Of a DNA stretch of 11,060 nucleotides, positions 7,087-11,060 are shown one piece after another. Within the stretch, counting starts at the first letter, position 1. Each line of letters opens with the position of its first letter. A model generated the notes under the pieces. The model was given only the letters and a program-made list of their open reading frames with translations. It made no database searches and was not told the origin of the DNA. The stretch is from Pelotomaculum sp. (GTDB lineage: Bacteria; Bacillota; Desulfotomaculia; Desulfotomaculales; Pelotomaculaceae): NCBI GenBank assembly GCA_003489345.1, contig DNIT01000088.1, positions 1 through 11,060 of the forward strand, in the 5' to 3' direction. The position numbers were made by a program, and so were the translations under genes.

Positions 7087-7117
7087 ACCACCTGCTTCAA
7101 AGCAGGTGGTTTTTTTT
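7087..7117 (+). terminator. Rho-independent terminator after the acyl-CoA dehydrogenase
   Basis: ACCACCTGCT (7087-7096) pairs perfectly with AGCAGGTGGT (7101-7110) around a TCAA loop, and a run of seven more T residues follows (7111-7117). It ends the CoA-transferase/dehydrogenase block 125 bp after the dehydrogenase stop codon. Confidence 0.92.
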
Positions 7118-7565
7118 AGTAATTAAGATTTCCGTGCCCTATTAGAGATATATGGAGTTTACTCCGATTATAAAAATTCAGGATACTGCTTAACCTGTGC
7201 ATCACGTTGATTTTGCGGTAAGCTTTTTCTTTCGAGTAAAGATGGTTAGCCGTTACTGCCCAGCCTGTAGTGATTTGGAGAAGTGATTGCTTTCTTGTTG
7301 AAAAAATATTAAAATTGGAGAGGACCGCATCCTTCCATTCACCGGATTAAATCGCCTCCAAACATTTACATTTACCCAGTTGAGACCGTACTTAAGAAAG
7401 TAGGGATTTTTTGATTTTAGCGGGTATCCAATGCCGGAAGACTTATTTTTAAGATGAATAGTATAGGACAATTGACTCTGTACCGCTTAAACGAATGGCT
7501 AAAGAGATAGTTTTAATTCTCGTTTTTTGGTAGTAAATAAATCACAATGCTTATGGAGTCGAATC
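7118..7565. other. Gene-free interval before the second cassette
   Basis: About 450 bp with no convincing gene on either strand. A 14-codon frame at 7242-7286 contains a CPAC pair but has no ribosome binding site and stops at once. A 72-codon reverse frame (7253-7471) has no recognisable motif. TTGACT at 7472-7477 could be a -35 element for the gene at 7582, but no good -10 follows at the normal distance. The palindromes seen at 590-657 upstream of the first cassette are not found here. Confidence 0.5.
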
Positions 7566-7578
7566 TGAAAGGCAAGGT
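7566..7578 (+). promoter_or_regulatory. Conserved 13-bp translation-start box, copy 2
   Basis: An exact second copy of TGAAAGGCAAGGT, as at 771-783. Here GAAAGG (7567-7572) stands 9 nt before the ATG at 7582, a good ribosome-binding distance. The in-frame stop TAA at 7534 and the absence of ATG, GTG or TTG codons in between fix 7582 as the start. Confidence 0.6.
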
Positions 7579-7581
7579 AAT

Positions 7582-8901
7582 ATGAAAGGATCAAGAATAT
7601 CATTAAATTTTATTAAGAGTTTTGAATCACCTTTTAATAATGGCTTATTGGGGGTAGGAAACTGCCAGCTTTATTACCGGCTTCGTGAGGTTTTGGCCAA
7701 TAGTGATTTTAGCGTTCCTGAAGGAGAAAGATGGCCCACTGCAAACTTGACTACTGGTAATAGAAAACTAAAGGCAATTGCTCAGCTCAGGCCGGATCCT
7801 TTTGACGTGGAACCCTGCCTTTCAGATGCTGAAATAAATGGTTGGCAGGAGCGAATGAGACAAAATGTTATGGCCATGGATGATGTTACTGCCGACGTCA
7901 TGGATATTGTTTCAGCCATATGGTTAAAACAAGCATGTCACCATGAGGACATAGCCATAGTGACTGCAGATGACATTCTGGGTTTTAGGGGGTTAAAGCC
8001 ACAGAAAAACGGTGCAGGCAGAAGAGGTGGATACAAGAATGAGTGGCGCCGAGAAATTGCCCGCCATATCGCAATTTTAGCAAATACCTGGATAGTAGTT
8101 ACTGAGATGGATGTAACTGAAGAAGTTGAAGGGAAAAAGGGCCTGCAGCGGAAGAGAGGAAAATGGTGCGGTGAAAGTAAAGCCTGGGTTATTAATAGTG
8201 GGAATGGCCAGGTTATTATGGAGGGAAAAGATTCCTATGTTTGGCGGATAAGGCCAGGGGATGTTTTCTCCAAGTTTCTTTTTGGAGCCGGACGTCAGAC
8301 CGCGCTTATCTCACAGAAAGCAGTAGAATATCATCCCCTTAAGCAACAATGGGAAAAGAGGTTAACTCGTTACCTGACCTGGCAGTGGAGAAATCGCCAG
8401 GGTGGGGGCGCTTACCTTGCCCCGTTTAATATAGTAACCCTTCTGAATGCCGTAAATAAAGAAGTCAGTAGACATAACCCGATCCAAACGAAAGAGCGTT
8501 TGGAAAAGGCGTTAGATATCCTTCAGCAGGACCATATTATTACTGGATGGCAATATGAAAGTGTCAATGAGACCATCGTAGGTACAAAAGGTTGGTGGAA
8601 GGAATGGCTTATTTGGAAAGTCATTATTGAACCTCCCCAGAAAATCATGGACCATTACGGTAAAATAAGGGAGCCTGAAATAAAAAAGCGGCAAGCACAT
8701 CCAACCGGCTGTCAGGAGCGAACTGAGCCATTTATGGGTCCAATTGTAAAAAAAGTAAGGCTGCAAAGGGGCCTTTCACAGATGCAGGCTGCAGAAGAGA
8801 TAGGCGTAAATCAAAGTACAATGTCTCGCCTGGAGAGGGGAAAAGCAACCGACGACAAAACACGAAAACTACTTAAGAAGTGGTTGGGAAAAGATAACTA
8901 A
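7582..8901 (+). CDS. Replication-initiator-like DNA-binding protein with C-terminal XRE helix-turn-helix (short form, 439 aa)
   Basis: This is a paralogue of the gene at 789. It covers only that protein's residues 279-712 and lacks the N-terminal domain entirely, starting MKGSRISL where the long form reads QDVKISLHI. By hand alignment about 67 of roughly 425 positions differ (about 84% identity). Both putative winged-helix units (about residues 98-171 and 255-323) and the XRE HTH (about 385-436, SQMQAAEEIGVNQSTMSRLERGK) are nearly unchanged. Differences cluster in the linkers, the RDRKIKKPEAQ-type hinge and the termini, which suggests both copies are maintained as functional proteins. It has its own start box and open frame, so it is a separate gene and not a broken remnant. 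Three 22-bp iteron-like repeats begin 15 bp after the stop. Role uncertain: origin-binding initiator or autoregulator of its own repeats. Confidence 0.7.
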   Translation: MKGSRISLNFIKSFESPFNNGLLGVGNCQLYYRLREVLANSDFSVPEGERWPTANLTTGNRKLKAIAQLRPDPFDVEPCLSDAEINGWQERMRQNVMAMDDVTADVMDIVSAIWLKQACHHEDIAIVTADDILGFRGLKPQKNGAGRRGGYKNEWRREIARHIAILANTWIVVTEMDVTEEVEGKKGLQRKRGKWCGESKAWVINSGNGQVIMEGKDSYVWRIRPGDVFSKFLFGAGRQTALISQKAVEYHPLKQQWEKRLTRYLTWQWRNRQGGGAYLAPFNIVTLLNAVNKEVSRHNPIQTKERLEKALDILQQDHIITGWQYESVNETIVGTKGWWKEWLIWKVIIEPPQKIMDHYGKIREPEIKKRQAHPTGCQERTEPFMGPIVKKVRLQRGLSQMQAAEEIGVNQSTMSRLERGKATDDKTRKLLKKWLGKDN

Positions 8902-8916
8902 TAAAGCCTGCATAAA

Positions 8917-8982
8917 ATATACCCCAGTTAGTGGCGATGTCTACCCTGGCTGATGGCAATGTCTACCTTGACTAGTGGTGAT
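8917..8982. repeat. Three tandem 22-bp iteron-like repeats (array 2)
   Basis: Units at 8917-8938, 8939-8960 and 8961-8982 share the pattern of the array at 2965: TACCCCAG in the first, GTCTACCCTGGC in the second, GTCTACCTTGAC in the third, each with GG about 4-5 bases later and GAT or AAT at the end. The spacing is exactly 22 bp. A 62-codon open frame beginning at GTG 8975 overlaps the last unit and the conserved box, and is not supported as a gene. Confidence 0.78.
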
Positions 8983-9011
8983 GAAACTTCCGAAGCCGCA
9001 TTTCTTAAGGA

Positions 9012-9059
9012 CTTCATGGTTTTATGCAGTTATAATTATAATAACTATAATGACTGCAT
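9012..9059. other. Conserved box and AT-rich dyad beyond iteron array 2
   Basis: CTTCATGGTTTTATGCAG (9012-9029) matches the box at 3103 with one mismatch, again 29 nt after the array. The AT-rich tract after it is bounded by ATGCAGT (9024-9030) and its inverse ACTGCAT (9053-9059), and contains AGTTAT (9028-9033) paired with ATAACT (9041-9046). This could be the melting region or a regulator site of an origin-like unit. Confidence 0.5.
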
Positions 9060-9184
9060 TCCGGACATGCTTTATGATGCAGGCAGATTGGTATAATACT
9101 GTAAGGTACCTTGCCCATGAGGAAGTGGTATGTATTTTTGACTGTAGTTACTGTAGTTTATGAATAAATAATGGATATTTTTTT

Positions 9185-9214
9185 TTGACATGCTACTATG
9201 ATTAATATTAATAT
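9185..9214 (+). promoter_or_regulatory. Candidate promoter for the transporter gene, with AT-rich leader
   Basis: A consensus TTGACA at 9185-9190 is followed by AT-rich DNA, with TAATAT at 9209-9214 (18-nt spacer) as the best -10. The leader to the transporter start would be about 280 nt. The -35 is clear, the -10 uncertain because many AT hexamers fit. Confidence 0.45.
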
Positions 9215-9220
9215 ATTAAA

Positions 9221-9251
9221 TTTTAATATCATCTATAGTATAATATTAAAA
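9221..9251. repeat. AT-only inverted repeat in the transporter leader
   Basis: TTTTAATAT (9221-9229) pairs with ATATTAAAA (9243-9251) across 13 nt. It is made only of A and T, so an RNA hairpin would be weak; a DNA-binding dyad is as likely. Confidence 0.4.
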
Positions 9252-9270
9252 ATTAGTTGGAATTCTTTCG

Positions 9271-9363
9271 GTATGCAAGAAATAAGCAACAGCGGTATGA
9301 ATTGGTGTGCAAGAAACTAGCCGCTCAGTTAGTTGTTGATATCCGGGTTGGATATCCGGTTTC
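9271..9363. repeat. Short degenerate direct repeats in the transporter leader
   Basis: Two repeat pairs lie here. The 17-mers at 9271-9287 and 9305-9321 (core TGCAAGAAA) match at 14 of 17 positions with a 34-bp period. GATATCCGG occurs at 9338-9346 and 9351-9359 as part of a 13-bp tandem (11 of 13 positions). They may be regulator sites or remnants of old duplications. Confidence 0.5.
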
Positions 9364-9394
9364 AAATTGTTTCATATAAAGGAGGGAGTGCTTA

Positions 9395-9442
9395 TTGAAA
9401 CAAGCCCAAGGTAGGTTCTTGCTATTATCAAAAAAAATTTAA
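9395..9442 (+). CDS. Possible 15-residue leader peptide
   Basis: A near-perfect ribosome binding site, AAAGGAGGG (9378-9386), has no long gene after it. The TTG at 9395, 8 nt away, opens a 15-codon frame ending TAA at 9440-9442, with a Leu-Leu-Leu-Ser-Lys-Lys end. The transporter starts 54 bp later with its own site. It may be a leader peptide coupling translation to transporter expression, or the start of a lost gene. No recognised peptide. Confidence 0.3.
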   Translation: MKQAQGRFLLLSKKI

Positions 9443-9496
9443 ATGGCAACAGTTGTAGTTTCTTAAAACTAAACATCATTTACACGGAGGTTTATC

Positions 9497-10732
9497 ATGG
9501 ACTTAAAAACTAAAAGATGGCTTGTTTTGATCGCCAGCGTGGTAATCAACCTTTGTATTGGCTCCGGTTATGCCTGGAGTGTTTTTGCCAAACCGGTGAT
9601 CGGGGTATTAGGTTGTACCGCTGCCGCAGCGGCTCTGGCATTTACGATTTCTAACGGCGTTGGTCCCATAACGATGATCACGGGCGGAAGAATTCAGGAC
9701 AAAATCGGACCCAAATGGGTTATTTTTTTCGGAGCATTCTTGTTTGGCGGCGGTGTTTTCCTAGCCGGTTTTTCGACATCATTAACATGGCTGTATATGA
9801 CATACGGTGTCCTTATGGGTTTAGGCATGGGTATTATTTATTCCTGCACCGTAGCCAATACAGTCAAGTTTTTCCCTGATAAACGGGGTCTTGTGGCCGG
9901 TATAGCAACTGCCGGTTACGGTTCCGGTTCTATCATAGTGCCGCCTCTGGCTAACGCGATGATTGCCAGTATGGGTATCCTGGCCACATTCAGGACACTG
10001 GGGATTGCCTATATTATCATAATTGCAATAGGTTCATTCTTCGTAACGGCGGCTCCCGCCAATTACAAGCCGGAAGGCTGGAATCCGCCGGCGCCTACCG
10101 CTGGCTCAACTGTATCCGGTGTGGATAAAAACTGGAATCAAATGCTCGCGGATCCTATGTTTTATGTGTTATTTATCATGCTTACCGTTGGCGCGTTTTC
10201 CGGTTTGATGATTATCAGTCAGGCTTCACCTATTGTACAGGAAGTAACCAAAGTGACACCGGCAGTAGCTGCTGTAGCGGTAAGCTTGCTGGCTATGGCC
10301 AACACGTTCGGCCGGATCTTCTGGGGTGCTGCATCGGATAGAATCGGTCGCTATACTGCGCTGATCATCATGTATATTATTGCCGGCGTAGCCACATTAT
10401 CTTTATCCAGTATTACCTCTTATGGGACTTTCGTTGCCGCAATTATGTTCGTTGGTTTTTGTTTCGGCGGTACTATGGGTATATTCCCGGCGCTTACGGC
10501 TGACAAGTTCGGTCCTAAAAACAACGGGGTTAACTACGGCATCATGTTCTGCGGTTTTGGTTTAGCCGGCTACCTTGGACCGATCCTGGCTGCCAGTATT
10601 AAAGCTAGTAACGGGAATTATAAACTGGCCTTTATTATCGCCGCTTCCATGAGTATTATTGGTGTCCTGCTCACCTTAATCGTGCAGGCCAAAAGTAAAA
10701 AAGCCCAGGTAGCCGGAGCTGCTAAGGCATAG
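9497..10732 (+). CDS. MFS transporter of the oxalate/formate antiporter (OFA) family
   Basis: A 12-helix inner-membrane carrier for a small carboxylate, as symporter or as exchanger. RWLVLIASVVINLCIGSGYAWSVF (7-30) is the typical OFA first helix. GGRIQDKIGPK (63-73) is the MFS loop 2-3 motif, and GAASDRIGRY (277-286) its counterpart in the second half. Helices lie near 7-29, 44-62, 73-92, 96-117, 133-154, 163-186, then after a loop with KPEGWNPP, 220-242, 256-276, 286-304, 311-333, 345-367 and 376-396. The length of 411 is normal. Arg273 in FGRIFWG appears to match the substrate arginine of OxlT (Arg272). The helix-11 lysine of OxlT seems absent, with FCGFG at 351-355, which argues against oxalate. 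GGAGG (9486-9490) is 6 nt before the ATG. A CoA-transferase gene follows by 131 bp with no clear terminator between, so import and activation of the same acid is plausible. Confidence 0.9.
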   Translation: MDLKTKRWLVLIASVVINLCIGSGYAWSVFAKPVIGVLGCTAAAAALAFTISNGVGPITMITGGRIQDKIGPKWVIFFGAFLFGGGVFLAGFSTSLTWLYMTYGVLMGLGMGIIYSCTVANTVKFFPDKRGLVAGIATAGYGSGSIIVPPLANAMIASMGILATFRTLGIAYIIIIAIGSFFVTAAPANYKPEGWNPPAPTAGSTVSGVDKNWNQMLADPMFYVLFIMLTVGAFSGLMIISQASPIVQEVTKVTPAVAAVAVSLLAMANTFGRIFWGAASDRIGRYTALIIMYIIAGVATLSLSSITSYGTFVAAIMFVGFCFGGTMGIFPALTADKFGPKNNGVNYGIMFCGFGLAGYLGPILAASIKASNGNYKLAFIIAASMSIIGVLLTLIVQAKSKKAQVAGAAKA

Positions 10733-10793
10733 TCTGCATTAAACCCGAAGTATTGGCAGAAGATAGTTATAATCAGAATTAGTAATTTCCAGT

Positions 10794-10821
10794 CAGATAA
10801 TTTCACAGTCTTTGTGATCTG
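10794..10821 (+). other. Small bulged hairpin between transporter and second CoA-transferase
   Basis: CAGAT (10794-10798) and CACA (10804-10807) pair with TGTG (10813-10816) and ATCTG (10817-10821), with a 5-nt bulge on the left strand. No T-run follows, so read-through into the next gene is expected. It may be an mRNA processing or stability element. Confidence 0.4.
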
Positions 10822-10863
10822 GCCTGGGTGTTGTGAAAAATGATTCAAAGAGGAGAAATGACA

Positions 10864-11060
10864 ATGGCAAAAGTGATTACTGTCAAAGAAGCCGCAGAAC
10901 TTTTCGTGGATGGGGACATCATTCTGGGAGCCTCTTTCGGACAGAGCGGTTGGCCGGAAGAAATCGGTCAGGCTATGGAGAAACGTTTCTTGGAAACCGG
11001 TCATCCCCGTGATATGGTTCACATTCATGCAGCAGGCTGCATACCGGCAAACTGCTTCGC
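10864..11060 (+). CDS. Second family I acyl-CoA:carboxylate CoA-transferase, N-terminal part (runs off window)
   Basis: The first 65 residues are visible and match the enzyme at 3461 at about 55 positions, including EAAELF, DGDIIL, ASFG, EKRFLETGHPRDMVH and HAAGCIPANCFA. One residue is inserted after ASFG (ASFGQSGWPEE against ASFGMVWPEE). The catalytic region lies beyond the window. AGAGGAG (10849-10855) is 8 nt before this ATG. An in-frame ATG at 10858 is also possible but too close to that site, and the MAKV start matches the paralogue. It lies downstream of the OFA transporter and probably shares its transcript. Confidence 0.92.
   Translation, partial: MAKVITVKEAAELFVDGDIILGASFGQSGWPEEIGQAMEKRFLETGHPRDMVHIHAAGCIPANCF

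Noticed and set aside
7242..7286. Short + frame with a CPAC motif, possible zinc-ribbon fragment
   Set aside because: Only 14 codons, no ribosome binding site, and neighbouring frames do not continue a zinc ribbon convincingly.
8975..9163. 62-codon open frame on the + strand with a hydrophobic stretch
   Set aside because: Begins inside the last iteron unit without a ribosome binding site. The hydrophobic run comes from translating the AT-rich tract.
10618..11028. 136-codon reverse-strand open frame
   Set aside because: Antisense to the transporter end and to the start of the second CoA-transferase, both strongly supported; no motif or ribosome binding site.

Overview
The window most resembles a low-to-mid GC Gram-positive anaerobe of the Peptococcaceae kind (Pelotomaculum, Desulfotomaculum, Sporotomaculum relatives). 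The support is strong AAGGAGG-type ribosome binding sites, an acyl-CoA metabolism cluster with repeated family-I CoA-transferases, an acyl-CoA dehydrogenase and an OFA-type carboxylate transporter. This is a judgement from gene content and style, with no database match behind it.

Layout from left to right. 1-408 is the 3' end of an RND efflux pump gene, followed by a likely terminator (493-539). 590-657 holds two AT-rich palindromes within a 13-bp direct repeat, upstream of a 712-residue DNA-binding-type protein (789-2927). Directly after that gene lie five tandem 22-bp iteron-like repeats (2965-3073), a conserved box next to AT-rich DNA (3103-3140) and a strong hairpin (3148-3179). Next come a complete YdiF/Pct-type acyl-CoA transferase (3461-5077), a 103-nt nested hairpin (5156-5258), and an isovaleryl-type acyl-CoA dehydrogenase with an unusual C-terminal winged-helix-like extension (5435-6961). 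A textbook terminator closes this block (7087-7117).

After about 450 bp with no gene, the first cassette recurs. A 439-residue paralogue (7582-8901) corresponds only to the C-terminal 434 residues of the first protein. It is followed by three iteron-like repeats (8917-8982) and by the same conserved box at the same 29-nt distance from the array (9012). A repeat-rich, AT-rich leader with a possible 15-codon leader peptide precedes an OFA-family MFS transporter (9497-10732). The window ends inside a second CoA-transferase gene (10864 onwards), closely related to the first.

How the genes may work together. The transporter probably imports a small carboxylate, a CoA-transferase activates it by CoA exchange, and the acyl-CoA dehydrogenase oxidises the thioester, as in fermentation or syntrophic oxidation of organic acids. 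The substrate cannot be read from the sequence. The most striking element is the duplicated gene plus iteron array plus AT-rich box cassette. It has the layout of a replication initiator with its iteron origin, yet sits twice among metabolic genes and next to each of the two CoA-transferase neighbourhoods.
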